A stretch of DNA of 64,000 nt from Chloroflexota bacterium (GTDB taxonomy: Bacteria; Chloroflexota; Dehalococcoidia; JACPQD01). A model generated the notes under the pieces. That model did no database searches, was not told the DNA's origin, and saw nothing but the letters and a program-made list of their open reading frames with translations. The stretch covers positions 62,001-126,000 of the forward strand of contig JACPQD010000104.1 of NCBI GenBank assembly GCA_016190665.1. The letters are read 5' to 3'. The position numbers and the translations under genes are program-made. This document shows, piece after piece, positions 34,883-43,923 of this stretch; the stretch's first letter is position 1, and each line of letters begins with the position of its first letter.

Positions 34883-36055
34883 ATGGTTAAGAAGTCGCTC
34901 ACGGATTTTCTGCTTTTCTCTTTTTGCCTCCTTTACTTGCCGGTGAGGTGGTGGCGTCAGCGTACCTTCGACTTCGCTAAAGTTCGAAGACTGCTGATTG
35001 TGGCGCTGAACCATGGTGTGGGGACGACGATTCTTCTTATGCCACTCCTCAGGTCCCTCAAGAAGAATCGACCGGACCTGCATGTGACGGTGCTATCCTC
35101 GCCGAAGGCCGTGGGGGAACTGCTGGCTGGAGCGGACTATGTCGACGATATTATCATCGAAAGCGGACTGCTGGGAGCGCGACCAGGAGAGGGGCTTCGG
35201 TTCTTCAAAAAAGAAATCAGGCCGGGCAAGTTCGATCTGGCGATTTCCACCTTTTACGATACTTCGGACAAGATCTCTCTCTGGAAATTCTTCTCAGGGG
35301 CGCCTTTTCGGCTGGGTTACGAGCCCGGAATTCCGGGTCTGCTCAACACGTTCACTCTTTCCTGGAATGAGAGCACCCACGAGGTGAACCGGCACCTGGA
35401 TCTCCTGCGCTTCCTGGGAATCCAGGACCTCGACGAGGACCTCTCGCTTCCGGTAGGCTACAATGACCGCCTGTTTGCCGGCAAGTATCTGGCCGCTCGG
35501 GGCGTCAAAGAAGGCGATCTGGTGCTTGGCATCCACGCCGGCGCTAAGGCCGACTGGCCAGAGAAGCGATGGCCCCTGGAGAGGTTCATCCGGGTCGCCC
35601 GCGAGTTCTCGGCGAAGCACGGGGGAAAGGTGATATTCTTCGGCGGCCCCGACGACCGAGAGGAATCGGCTCTCCTCGCTGAGGCTGTCGGGGAACAAGC
35701 GCTGGCGAATCGGCAGACGCTGAAAGAGACGGCGGCCCTCATCGGCCGCTGCACGCTTTTCCTCTGCAATGACAGCGGCCTGATGCACGTGGCCTCGGCT
35801 ATGAAGGTACCGGTCGTGGCGGTTTTTGGCCCGACCAGAGTGACCAAGAACCATCCCTGGGGCGTGCCTTATGAGCTGGTCCGGAAGGAACTGCCTTGCA
35901 GCCCATGTTATAGTTATGGGCGTATCATATGCACTGAGAAACATGAATGCATGTTGGGCATCGGCCCGGAAGAAGTGAGTGATGCTCTGGACAGGATGCT
36001 CCGAACGATTCGAGGACAGGGTCCCACTAGGCTGAGCGTAGCGCTGGATGTTTGA
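34883..36055 (+). CDS. GT9 heptosyltransferase-like glycosyltransferase
   Basis: 390-aa ADP-heptose:LPS heptosyltransferase family member. Seen: LLIVALNHGVGTTILLMPLLRSL in the N-domain, LGIHAGAKADWPEKRWP, KVIFFGGPDDREE, and the donor-site loop LFLCNDSGLMHVASAMKVP with FGPTRVTKNHPWG. The first hydrophobic residues suggest membrane association. CSPCYSYGRIIC near the end is the usual Cys-rich GT9 tail. In a probable monoderm the donor need not be heptose. It starts immediately at the end of the radical SAM gene and overlaps the next gene by 8 nt. Confidence 0.88.
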   Translation: MVKKSLTDFLLFSFCLLYLPVRWWRQRTFDFAKVRRLLIVALNHGVGTTILLMPLLRSLKKNRPDLHVTVLSSPKAVGELLAGADYVDDIIIESGLLGARPGEGLRFFKKEIRPGKFDLAISTFYDTSDKISLWKFFSGAPFRLGYEPGIPGLLNTFTLSWNESTHEVNRHLDLLRFLGIQDLDEDLSLPVGYNDRLFAGKYLAARGVKEGDLVLGIHAGAKADWPEKRWPLERFIRVAREFSAKHGGKVIFFGGPDDREESALLAEAVGEQALANRQTLKETAALIGRCTLFLCNDSGLMHVASAMKVPVVAVFGPTRVTKNHPWGVPYELVRKELPCSPCYSYGRIICTEKHECMLGIGPEEVSDALDRMLRTIRGQGPTRLSVALDV

Positions 36056-36878
36056 AGCCTCTTTCTTACTGCGGCACGCGCAGAGAGCGATGGAATCGAA
36101 GCTTCTGGATATGAGGAACTGTTCGGATGGGCGGTTCCAGGAGATCCACCGGGGCATGTTGCGAATTCATCTTGCGCAACAGCCGAGGTGGTTCCGGCCT
36201 CTCCTGTTGAGAAGCTCGCGCCTGCAGCATCTGATCGATTATGACCACTGGTCCAGGGCCTGGGAATACCCCTGGGCTGTGCAGGCGGCGGCCTTAGACC
36301 AAAATGGGCTCAACATTCTTGATGTGGGCGGCGGGGGCAGTCCCTTTGCGGCATACCTGGCTGAGAAGGGACATAGCTGTCACGTGATTGACCCGTCCAT
36401 GAACCGGGGGTTGGGCTTGGGTCGCAGGAGAGATAAGGGCCTCTATTGGGATCTGAGGTCACTGGTGTTCCGCCCGGTCTTGAGATGCATCGGCATCACC
36501 AGTTCTTGGGGCCTCCCATGGAGACGAAGCCGAAGCACGGTGCGCTATTATGCGTACTCGGCCACAGACATTAAGTTTGCCGACCGTTCCTTCGACCGAG
36601 TATTCTGCTTAAGCGTAATGGAGCACATACCGCGTCATCTCTGGCGAAGGTGCATGGAGGAATTCGAACGCGTTTTGAAGCCGGGAGGGCGGCTGATCCT
36701 GACCCTGGATATGGGGACCGTGGGAGCCAATGATCGCGAGTACCTTTCCCTGGTGGATTCCTGCTCGTTGAAGCTCCTGGGGGATTTGCCCTACGAGACG
36801 CCTATCAGCCCGGAGGACAAGGAACTGAGGCATCCGGGGTATTCCCATGAGACGCTTGGGCTGGTATGGCAAGGCTGA
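36048..36878 (+). CDS. SAM-dependent methyltransferase
   Basis: 276-aa protein; the SAM site reads NILDVGGGGSPFAAYLAEKG, with CHVIDPSMN next, then ADRSFDRVFCLSVMEHI and GGRLILTLDMG. Before the core is a basic 70-residue N-terminal helical region. A Methyltransf_11 relative, probably acting on a glycan or lipid substrate. It overlaps the GT9 gene by 8 nt, and a 35-nt gap precedes the next GT4. Confidence 0.78.
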   Translation: MFEASFLLRHAQRAMESKLLDMRNCSDGRFQEIHRGMLRIHLAQQPRWFRPLLLRSSRLQHLIDYDHWSRAWEYPWAVQAAALDQNGLNILDVGGGGSPFAAYLAEKGHSCHVIDPSMNRGLGLGRRRDKGLYWDLRSLVFRPVLRCIGITSSWGLPWRRSRSTVRYYAYSATDIKFADRSFDRVFCLSVMEHIPRHLWRRCMEEFERVLKPGGRLILTLDMGTVGANDREYLSLVDSCSLKLLGDLPYETPISPEDKELRHPGYSHETLGLVWQG

Positions 36879-36913
36879 GCGCCGAGCACACTGAAGGGTG
36901 AGGCTGGGTTGTA

Positions 36914-38149
36914 ATGGGCGAACCTTTCGATATCATCTGTTTCAACGATCAGTGGGATAAGTATCGGCGGCGCGACAAGAGTATAATGCTGGAGTTGGCC
37001 AAGCGCGATGAGATAGACACGATCTTATTCGTGGAGCTGCCCCTGACACTCACCTCTCTTATCAAGTTCTTGTTGGGGCGCACCGCTCAATTCACCGCCG
37101 AGAGATGGGCGCGACTCCGATCGAAAGGCCAGATCTTTCAGGAAGGGAAGGTATTCGTAGCTACGCCGGTTTGCCTGTTGCCCTTTGATCGCTTCGAGCC
37201 TCTTCAGGAGATCAACATACGTCTGATGAATCTTCAGCGCAGGCGGTTGGTGGAGCGTTTCCTCAAGGCGCACCCGATGAAGAATGTGGTCTTGTGGGTC
37301 AATCAGCCCCGCTTTGAGGCGGGCTTCGTAGGCGAGTTCAATGAGCGATTGCTCTGCTATGACCTCTGCGATGACCACACCGAATTTAGAAACACCTCTG
37401 CGAGGTTCAAAGGACGACTGGAGCAAGAGGACGCAAAACTGACCGCGGCTGCCGACCTGATTTTCGTGGCCTCCAGGGACCTGGAGCGCAAGAAGAGGGC
37501 TCTGAAGGAATCGGTATGGCGTATACCCAACGCCATCGATTTTGATTATTTCCGAGGCGTTTTCGCCAGTGCCTCAGAGCCTGATGATCTGGCAGCGCTG
37601 GGGCGGCCCCGCCTGGGCTATGTGGGTAAGATAACCTATCGCACCGACCTCGGCCTGGTGGAGCACGCAGCGCGCGCCCATCCCGAATGGAATGTGGTCC
37701 TCATAGGGCCCGTATCCCCGGGAACGGAGGGTGTGGAGAGGCTCAGAGAGCTAAGAAATGTAGCCTTCCTGGGGGAGAAGTCGTATGACGAGGTTCCCGC
37801 TTACCTGAAGTATGTGGATGTCTGTATCATGCCGCACAAGCGAACGGGTCTGACGACCAGCCAGGACCCTCTGAAGCTATATGGGTACCTTGCTTCCGGA
37901 AAGCCCATCGTGTCCACGGATGTAGCCGGCGTGGATGCCTTCGCCGATGTCGTGAGGATATCTGTCAGTAAGGAAAGCTTCGTTGCCCAGATTGAGGCGG
38001 CCCTCAGGGAGAGCGATGGAGAGCGTGCGGCGAAGCAACTGGCGCTGGCTCAGGAGAACTCTTGGAGCAGCCGTGCCGATGTAATGTTCAAGCTCATCCA
38101 GGAGAAGCTCGCGGGGCGGGATCCCCACGCCTGCGAGGCAGCGGCATGA
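36914..38149 (+). CDS. GT4-like glycosyltransferase
   Basis: 411-aa GT-B enzyme. The donor domain carries RLGYVGKITYRTDLG, NVVLIGPVSPG, VAFLGEKSYDEVPAYLKYVDV and a C-terminal YGYLASGKPIVSTDV, where the GT4 glutamate is replaced by a lysine/leucine-rich PLKLYGYL context. It is homologous in layout to the protein at 40104 (both have VWRIPNAI/IYFMPNAA-type and YLA-GK-VVSTD blocks), so the two are paralogues flanking the sulfoquinovose gene. It ends 4 nt overlapping a small uncertain gene. Confidence 0.82.
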   Translation: MGEPFDIICFNDQWDKYRRRDKSIMLELAKRDEIDTILFVELPLTLTSLIKFLLGRTAQFTAERWARLRSKGQIFQEGKVFVATPVCLLPFDRFEPLQEINIRLMNLQRRRLVERFLKAHPMKNVVLWVNQPRFEAGFVGEFNERLLCYDLCDDHTEFRNTSARFKGRLEQEDAKLTAAADLIFVASRDLERKKRALKESVWRIPNAIDFDYFRGVFASASEPDDLAALGRPRLGYVGKITYRTDLGLVEHAARAHPEWNVVLIGPVSPGTEGVERLRELRNVAFLGEKSYDEVPAYLKYVDVCIMPHKRTGLTTSQDPLKLYGYLASGKPIVSTDVAGVDAFADVVRISVSKESFVAQIEAALRESDGERAAKQLALAQENSWSSRADVMFKLIQEKLAGRDPHACEAAA

Positions 38150-38349
38150 ATGCTGAGTTGGCTCAGTATGAAAGTGCTGCTCATCAACCCGTTGTCAGCA
38201 CCGGGAAGCTTGAAGCCCTGAAGCGAAAGGTGGAGGCGGACATCAAGAGCTATCGCGGGAGGGGGCGGTACGCACTGCTCCTTCGCCGTATCTCCACCTC
38301 AGGACCTTTGGCTTCCGAAGCACGGTCAGGAAGGTGCGCTCGTGGATAG
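38146..38349 (+). CDS. Small hypothetical ORF, possibly a decayed gene fragment
   Basis: 67 codons with an ATGA overlap to the GT4 gene, so translation is plausible. The first 45 residues (LEALKRKVEADIKSYR) look like a charged helix. After about 38280 the frame becomes Ser/Arg/Gly-rich and another frame (about 38280-38364, including FGFRSTVRKVRSWIAEAA) looks more protein-like. A frameshift or decay is suspected. No family recognised. Confidence 0.35.
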   Translation: MNAELAQYESAAHQPVVSTGKLEALKRKVEADIKSYRGRGRYALLLRRISTSGPLASEARSGRCARG

Positions 38350-38734
38350 CGGAGGCGGCTTGATAGCAGGCAAAGGCGGCGGTTGGGCGACGCGATTCTT
38401 GTGGCGGGCCAAGCCGCCCGCGGGATTCTGGTCCTTTCGCTGTGTCGCGATTCTGGCATGTCTGATGGCGCTGCTTTCTCCTGGCGGCCTGCCCGCGCTG
38501 GATACTTCCGGCCACGGGGCTTTCGACTCCTCTGCGCTGGACTTATTTCTGGACTCGGCAAGCTCGTGGGTAGCTCCTCCGGGCGAGCAGCCTCATACTG
38601 GCGAAGATTTTGACGCGGGGTCTGGTTCGCATTCTCGCCTACATGACAACCTCATCAGGCACAGTGCTGATGTCATTTCGATTGGTGAGACGCGGGATTT
38701 GGCCGGCCGCTTGTTCGAGGTCCAGAGGGAATAG
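38342..38734 (+). CDS. Hypothetical protein, doubtful
   Basis: 130 codons from a GTG that overlaps the preceding ORF by 8 nt. It contains one hydrophobic stretch (CVAILACLMALLSPGGL) after a basic segment and then an acidic, low-complexity tail. No domain is recognised and codon usage is not convincing. It could be a short secreted or anchored protein, or noncoding remnants. Together with the previous entry it fills the 650-nt stretch before the sulfoquinovose gene. Confidence 0.25.
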   Translation: MDSGGGLIAGKGGGWATRFLWRAKPPAGFWSFRCVAILACLMALLSPGGLPALDTSGHGAFDSSALDLFLDSASSWVAPPGEQPHTGEDFDAGSGSHSRLHDNLIRHSADVISIGETRDLAGRLFEVQRE

Positions 38735-38737
38735 GAT

Positions 38738-38766
38738 TTGACGGCTTCCGAGGTGAGCGGGATAGT
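38738..38766 (+). promoter_or_regulatory. Candidate promoter of the sulfoquinovose synthase gene
   Basis: -35 TTGACG (38738-38743), 17-bp spacer, -10 GATAGT (38761-38766, 4 of 6 matches). The predicted start near 38773 is 26 nt before the ATG at 38799. Confidence 0.4.
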
Positions 38767-38798
38767 CAAATTCTGTTCAGGGGTGAAATGTCCAACCA

Positions 38799-40007
38799 AT
38801 GAGAATATTCATCGCTGGCATGGACGGTTATCTTGGATGGCCTCTGGCTGTGTACCTCGCGTGCAAGGGCCATGAGGTGGCTGGCGCCGACATTTTCATG
38901 AGGAGGAAATGGGTAAAAGAGAGGGGCAACCACAGCGCAACGCCCATCCGGTCAATGAGGGACCGGTTGGGGGCCTTCAGAGAGGTGTTTGGCAAATCAA
39001 TAGCCTTTCATGTCGGTGACCTGCGCCAGTACGAGTTTGTCCATCACGTCCTCGGGGATTTCAGACCCGATGCTATCGTCCATCTTGCTGAGCAGCCCTC
39101 CGCCCCCTACAGCATGATCGATATTGACCATGCCATGTTCACCCAGACCAACAACCTTGTCACCACCTTAAACCTGCTCTACGCCGTTTATGACCTTTGC
39201 CCGGATTGCCATCTGGTGAAGCTGGGCACTATGGGCGAATATGGCACCCCTAACGTGCCGATACCGGAGGGTTTCTTCACCATAGAGTATCGCGGCAAGA
39301 CAGACACCTTGCCTTTTCCCAAGCAGGCGGGGAGTTGGTACCATTTGAGCAAGGTCCACGACAGCCAGAACATCGCTTTTGCCTGCAGGTCCTGGGGGCT
39401 GAGAAGCACGGACCTGATGCAGGGCCCGGTATACGGCATCAGGACAGAGGAGACGCAGGCGGATGAGAGGTTGCTCACCAGGTTCGATTTTGGTGAGGTC
39501 TTCGGCACCGCGCTCAATCGCTTCTGTGCGCAGGCGGTGATCGGCTTTCCGTTGACCCCTTACGGGAAGGGGCAGCAGAAAAGGGGATTCATAAACCTTA
39601 TCGATTCCATGAGGTGTATCGAGCTTTCCATCCTTAATCCCCCTGACCGAGCTGAATATCGCGTCTTCAACCAGTTCACCGAGATATTCTCCATGGTGGA
39701 CCTGGCCCAAGCGGTGAAGGAGGCGGGCGAGAAGATGGGCATTAGTGTGCAGGTAGCCCATGTGGAGGTGGATCCGCGAGTGGAAGCGGAGCGACACCTC
39801 TATGAAGCCGACCACCAGAAGCTGCTCGACCTTGGCCTCCAGCCCCACCGCATGGTGGATGCCTTGGAGTATATTCTGCGAGACCTCACTAAATACAAGG
39901 ACAGGATTGAAGCCAAGAAAGAGCATATTCTGCCTACGATTTACTGGTCTAAGGAGAAAAGGGAGGCTGCTGCTGGGCTCAGGTTGCGGGAAGTCGCTTT
40001 GAGATGA
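38799..40007 (+). CDS. sqdB: UDP-sulfoquinovose synthase
   Basis: Converts UDP-glucose and sulfite to UDP-sulfoquinovose (SQD1/Agl3 family). The 402-aa SDR has the divergent nucleotide loop AGMDGYLGWPLA, EQPSAPYSMIDIDHA, LVKLGTMGEYGTPN with the catalytic Thr and Glu, and WYHLSKVHDSQN with Tyr and Lys. It continues with DLMQGPVYGI, RFDFGEVFGTALNRFCAQA and YGKGQQKRGFI, all diagnostic of this family rather than other SDRs. The activated sulfosugar could enter a surface glycan, as in Sulfolobus N-glycans, or a sulfolipid; flanking GT4 genes (36914 and 40104) are candidate acceptor enzymes. Its own promoter is suggested upstream. Confidence 0.92.
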   Translation: MRIFIAGMDGYLGWPLAVYLACKGHEVAGADIFMRRKWVKERGNHSATPIRSMRDRLGAFREVFGKSIAFHVGDLRQYEFVHHVLGDFRPDAIVHLAEQPSAPYSMIDIDHAMFTQTNNLVTTLNLLYAVYDLCPDCHLVKLGTMGEYGTPNVPIPEGFFTIEYRGKTDTLPFPKQAGSWYHLSKVHDSQNIAFACRSWGLRSTDLMQGPVYGIRTEETQADERLLTRFDFGEVFGTALNRFCAQAVIGFPLTPYGKGQQKRGFINLIDSMRCIELSILNPPDRAEYRVFNQFTEIFSMVDLAQAVKEAGEKMGISVQVAHVEVDPRVEAERHLYEADHQKLLDLGLQPHRMVDALEYILRDLTKYKDRIEAKKEHILPTIYWSKEKREAAAGLRLREVALR

Positions 40008-40103
40008 CGGCGCCAACCGCGGGACTCTTTGACTGATTGAGCTCATTATATGTGCGGTTTTCGCCCGGGAGCCGGGAGGTTGGGAGTTGGCAGGGGCGTT
40101 AGC

Positions 40104-41318
40104 ATGACGGTGCTGGTGATTTATATCCATGTTCGGTGGGAGATATGCCACCGGCGATTTCTTTACCGCGCGTTGGCGAGGCTGCTGAAGGGCAAGGCTG
40201 TGGTCCTTTGTGTCGACCGTCCCCTGGACCCCGTCGCTTCGCCCATTCTGCGGCCTCGGCGTATCCTGAGGTGGCTCGAGGATGGCCCCGGCCCGCGTGA
40301 AGAGAGCGAGAACCTCTTCTTGTTTACGCCGTGGGTGTTCCTCCACGACCAGGTGGTTATGGGGGTGAAGCCGGTGGTGTGGGCTAACCGGCGGTTCTTG
40401 ACTCATCAAATAGATTCTGCCCTGCGCCGGATGTCCCTTGATCGTGGGCGACGCATATCCTGGATCGCTCATCCCCTTCTGCACAACTTCCTGGGGGTGG
40501 CTGGCGAGGAGCTGGCCATCTACGAATGTTTCGATGAATACGCCGCCTATCCCGGCCTGCCAAAGAAGAGGAGCGCAAAGCTCCGTTGCTACGAAAGGAA
40601 GGTGCTGGAAAAGGTTGGGCTGGTTTTCGCTGTCTCGGAGAGGCTGGTACTGTCGAAGGGAGCTGTAAATCCGAATATCTACTTCATGCCCAATGCCGCC
40701 GAGGTGGAGCACTTCGAGCGCGCCCTCGATGGGAAGACCCAGATTGCGCCGGAGGCGGCTTCCATCAAGCATCCAATTATTGGCTTTATCGGTGGCATAT
40801 GGGGGATATTCCACGCGGAGCTACTCCAGTATGTAGCCACTTCTCGGCCCGACTGGTCGCTTCTTCTCGTGGGCAACCTCAACAAGGTCGCACCTCCTGC
40901 TTTTCTTGAGAGCTTTAAGAGATTGGTCTCGTTAGGCAATGTTACCTGGCTGGGGTGGCGGGACTATGAGATATTGCCCGGCTACCTGAAGCCGATGGAT
41001 GTCTGTCTTCTTCCCTATGAGGTTAACGAGTGGACGGAGAACTGCTATCCTAACAAGGTCCACCAGTACCTGGCGGCGGGGAAGGCGGTGGTATCCACGG
41101 ATCTCCCCGAGGTACGTCCCTTTGGGGATGTGGTGAGGATTGCTGACAGCCGGGAAGAATTCCTGGCCATGATTGAGAAGGGTCTGAAGGATTACGGTCC
41201 TGAGGCCGTAGCCCGCAGGAGAGCGGTGGCGGCGCAGAACTCCTGGGATGAGCGCGCCAAGCTGGCCTGGGGCGTCATTGAGAGGCATTTGGCTGGGAAG
41301 GGTTCGGGTGAATACTGA
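40104..41318 (+). CDS. GT4-like glycosyltransferase, paralogue of 36914
   Basis: About 404 aa. Donor-domain blocks are IIGFIGGIWGIFHAELLQY, LLLVGNLNKV, VTWLGWRDYEILPGYLKPMDV and VHQYLAAGKAVVSTDLPEV; the N-domain includes WIAHPLLHNFLG and ECFDEYAAYPG. The resemblance to the 36914 protein and its place right after sqdB make it a candidate sulfoquinovosyl transferase, an inference only. ATG 40104 has GGGG upstream; ATG 40050 is possible but adds unconserved residues. Its 3' end holds one copy of a 31-nt duplicated sequence. Confidence 0.8.
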   Translation: MTVLVIYIHVRWEICHRRFLYRALARLLKGKAVVLCVDRPLDPVASPILRPRRILRWLEDGPGPREESENLFLFTPWVFLHDQVVMGVKPVVWANRRFLTHQIDSALRRMSLDRGRRISWIAHPLLHNFLGVAGEELAIYECFDEYAAYPGLPKKRSAKLRCYERKVLEKVGLVFAVSERLVLSKGAVNPNIYFMPNAAEVEHFERALDGKTQIAPEAASIKHPIIGFIGGIWGIFHAELLQYVATSRPDWSLLLVGNLNKVAPPAFLESFKRLVSLGNVTWLGWRDYEILPGYLKPMDVCLLPYEVNEWTENCYPNKVHQYLAAGKAVVSTDLPEVRPFGDVVRIADSREEFLAMIEKGLKDYGPEAVARRRAVAAQNSWDERAKLAWGVIERHLAGKGSGEY

Positions 41319-41381
41319 CACACGCAGATTGCAGGAAGGCTAGAACATCGTTGAGAGGCATTCGGGTGGGAAGGGTTCAAG
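41278..41381 (+). repeat. Direct duplication spanning two genes
   Basis: About 31 nt starting TTGAGAGGCATT at 41278 and again at 41351, with the block GGGAAGGGTTC shared, is nearly identical (about 29 of 31) at an offset of 73 nt. The first copy encodes the C-terminus of the GT4, and the second begins the GT9 gene in another frame. Confidence 0.7.
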
Positions 41382-42613
41382 TTGAGGCGAGCCCCCTCCA
41401 AAGGGCAGTCTTCGGCGCCCTGAGGAGGGTTTTCCCGACCAGAGAGCTGGATCGATGCCCAAGAAAGCTGCTGGTGGTCCATATGGGCGGTTTGGGCGAT
41501 CTCATAATGTCGACCCCGGGCTTGCGAGCGCTGCGCCGAAGCTTGCCGGATTGCACCATACATTTCCTGGGCCTTCCCTCTCTGACAGACGTTTTCAGCG
41601 GTCTTGGCTATCTTGACGAGGTGATTCCATCCTTCGACCACACTAAGTTGAAGCGGCCAGTGTCACTCGCCGCCTTCGGTGAGTTCTTCCGACTCTTGAA
41701 GACCCTTGTCATTCTGAGAAGGGAAAGATATGATGCTCTGCTCTTGCTTCAGCCGCAGATGTCGGCAAGGGGAGCTCTCAGAATGGCCGCCATCACTCTC
41801 AGCCTGGGTATTCGTCATCGGTTGGGGCGCGATACGGAGGAGCGGGGTTTTTTCCTCACTAAGCGCATACCCGAGCGGTTCTTCGAAGTAAGACACGAGG
41901 TGGAAAGGGTTCTCGAAGTGGTCAAGGCCGTCGGGGCGTTGCCAGATGGGCCAGGTGTTGAGGTGCTAGTTCCGGACGACGCCCGTGAGGCTGCGCGAGG
42001 GATCCTGGGATTGGCCAACATCAAGTCAGAATCAGCGGTCGTTTTCTGTCCCGGCTCCCGAAAGGCATCCAGGGCCTGGCCCGTGGAGAGATGGGCGGCG
42101 CTGGGCGATCGTCTGGCGGAGGACTTGGGAGCGAGAATCGTGATTATCGGAGACGCTGGTGATCAGGTTCTGGCGCAGAAGATAGCCGGGCTGATGAAGG
42201 CCGAGCCTGCTCTTCTGACAGGGAAGACCTCGCTTCTGGAGCTGGCAGCGGTCCTGGACTTGTGCAAGGTCGTGGTGAGCGTCGACTCGGGGCCGATGCA
42301 CCTGGCTTCAGCCCTCAGCCCGGGCTTGGTGGCCCTGTTTGGTCCGGGGCAGTTTGATCGGATCCGTCCCTATCGCAATGGCAGTAATGCGGTCATAATG
42401 AGGGGAGGAGCGGAGTGTGCTCCCTGTTATCTGGACTACTGTCCCGAGCACCGATGTATGAAGGCCATAGCCGTTGACAGAGTGTTTGGCGCGGTCTCTG
42501 CGCTGTGGGACAAAGCCTCAGGAGCGGGCGCCGGCGGAGTGACGGCCAAACGCTGCTGTGGCGAACTGAGTATGGCTGACTCTGCTAACGCATCTGGAAA
42601 AGGCGGAGAATGA
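41351..42613 (+). CDS. GT9 heptosyltransferase-like glycosyltransferase
   Basis: About 420 aa. Seen: LLVVHMGGLGDLIMSTPGLRAL in the N-domain, VVFCPGSRKASRAWPVERWA, IVIIGDAGDQVLAQ, VVSVDSGPMHLASAL and the Cys-rich CAPCYLDYCPEHRCM. It is a second GT9 in the locus, complementing 34883. The TTG at 41351 lies in the duplicated sequence and has GGAAGG 12 nt upstream; GTG 41366 is an alternative start. The last 30 residues are a low-complexity extension. The stop overlaps the next ATG by 4 nt. Confidence 0.86.
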   Translation: MRGIRVGRVQVEASPLQRAVFGALRRVFPTRELDRCPRKLLVVHMGGLGDLIMSTPGLRALRRSLPDCTIHFLGLPSLTDVFSGLGYLDEVIPSFDHTKLKRPVSLAAFGEFFRLLKTLVILRRERYDALLLLQPQMSARGALRMAAITLSLGIRHRLGRDTEERGFFLTKRIPERFFEVRHEVERVLEVVKAVGALPDGPGVEVLVPDDAREAARGILGLANIKSESAVVFCPGSRKASRAWPVERWAALGDRLAEDLGARIVIIGDAGDQVLAQKIAGLMKAEPALLTGKTSLLELAAVLDLCKVVVSVDSGPMHLASALSPGLVALFGPGQFDRIRPYRNGSNAVIMRGGAECAPCYLDYCPEHRCMKAIAVDRVFGAVSALWDKASGAGAGGVTAKRCCGELSMADSANASGKGGE

Positions 42614-43923
42614 AACGTATCTGCGTTCTGGGGTTGGGCTATGTCGGTTTGCCGCTGGCTATTGCCTGGGCGCACGCCGGATTCCCGGTGCTGGGCATAG
42701 ACCTCGACGAAGGCAGGGTGCGTCGGTTGAGGGAGGGCAAGAGCCCTATCGGGGACGTGCCCAGCTCAGACGTGGCCGAGGTAGTGCGGGATGGCCGCCT
42801 CTCAGTTAGCAGCGATTACAGTAAGGTGGCGACGGCGGATATTATCTCCATATGCGTTCCAACCCCGATCTCCCTCGCCAAGACCCCTGACCTCTCATAT
42901 GTCGTAGAGGCGACGAAGGGTATAGCCAGCTACCTGCGGCCGGGGCAACTGGTGATGCTTGAGAGCACTAGCTACCCGGGGACTACCGAAGAGGTAATTC
43001 TGCCCATCCTGGAGGGCTCAGGATTGAAGGTGGGACGAGATTTCTACCTTGCCTTTGCCCCGGAGCGGACCAACCCGGGGGACAGGCAGCACACGCTGGC
43101 CAACACGCCGAGAGTGGTGGGTGGCGTGACCACGGCTTGTGCTGAGGCTGCCAGGCGGGCACTCGCCGCCATCGTCCCCCAGGTCCATGTTGTCAGCTCA
43201 CCGCGGGCGGCCGAGATGACGAAGTTGTGGGAGAATATCTTCCGCAGCGTCAACGTGGCCATGGCCAACGAACTGGCGCTCCTTTGCGAAAGGATGGGCA
43301 TTGATGTCTGGGAGGTCATCGAGGCGGCGTCCACCAAGCCCTTTGGCTTTACGGCCTTCTATCCGGGGGCCGGCGTCGGGGGCCACTGCATACCGGTGGA
43401 CCCTTATTACCTCTCCTGGAAGGCGCGGGAGTACGACTTCTACACCCGCTTCATCGACCTGGCATCTCAGGTCAATTTAAGCATGCCCTACCATGTTGTG
43501 GAGAGGGTGGCCGAGGCCCTTAACGCCCAGGGCAAGCCCTTAGCTGGCTCACATATCTTTGTCCTGGGGGTAGCTTTCAAGAAGGACGTCGATGACGCCC
43601 GCAATTCGCCGGCGGAGAGGGTGCTGGAGTTACTGGTGCAGCGCGGGGTGGTGGTTAGCTATAATGATCCTTTTGTTCCGCACTTCAATTTGGCCATTAG
43701 TCCCTTCCTCAAGGAGGGGGTGTCTCTGGACTCCACCCCCATCACCGATGAGGCCATTAAGAGGACGGATTGCGCCGTGATTATCACCGGGCACAGCCTG
43801 TATGACTACAAGCGCATAGCGGAGCTGGCGCCACTTGTCCTGGACTGCTGCAACGCGACCAGGAATGTTGACTCGAGAATCGGCAATCTGGTGAGAGTGG
43901 GAGCGCCAAACCGGAAACAATGA
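42610..43923 (+). CDS. UDP-N-acetylglucosamine 6-dehydrogenase-like (WbpA/TviB family)
   Basis: 437-aa UDP-sugar dehydrogenase: GLGYVGLPLAIAWAHAG, LESTSYPGTTEEV, FAPERTNPGDR, KLWENIFRSVNVAMANELA, and catalytic Cys260 in GVGGHCIPVDPYYL, with GVAFKKDVDDARNSPAE in the C-domain. The ESTSYPGTT block and PDYL follow-up place it nearer WbpA/TviB (UDP-GlcNAc to UDP-GlcNAcA) than Ugd. ATGA overlap with the GT9 gene. It is a close paralogue of the next gene but clearly of a different subfamily. Confidence 0.85.
   Translation: MKRICVLGLGYVGLPLAIAWAHAGFPVLGIDLDEGRVRRLREGKSPIGDVPSSDVAEVVRDGRLSVSSDYSKVATADIISICVPTPISLAKTPDLSYVVEATKGIASYLRPGQLVMLESTSYPGTTEEVILPILEGSGLKVGRDFYLAFAPERTNPGDRQHTLANTPRVVGGVTTACAEAARRALAAIVPQVHVVSSPRAAEMTKLWENIFRSVNVAMANELALLCERMGIDVWEVIEAASTKPFGFTAFYPGAGVGGHCIPVDPYYLSWKAREYDFYTRFIDLASQVNLSMPYHVVERVAEALNAQGKPLAGSHIFVLGVAFKKDVDDARNSPAERVLELLVQRGVVVSYNDPFVPHFNLAISPFLKEGVSLDSTPITDEAIKRTDCAVIITGHSLYDYKRIAELAPLVLDCCNATRNVDSRIGNLVRVGAPNRKQ

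Noticed and set aside
39168-40814. 548-codon minus-strand frame over sqdB and the GT4
   Set aside because: Antisense shadow spanning two recognised plus-strand genes and their gap; no domain.
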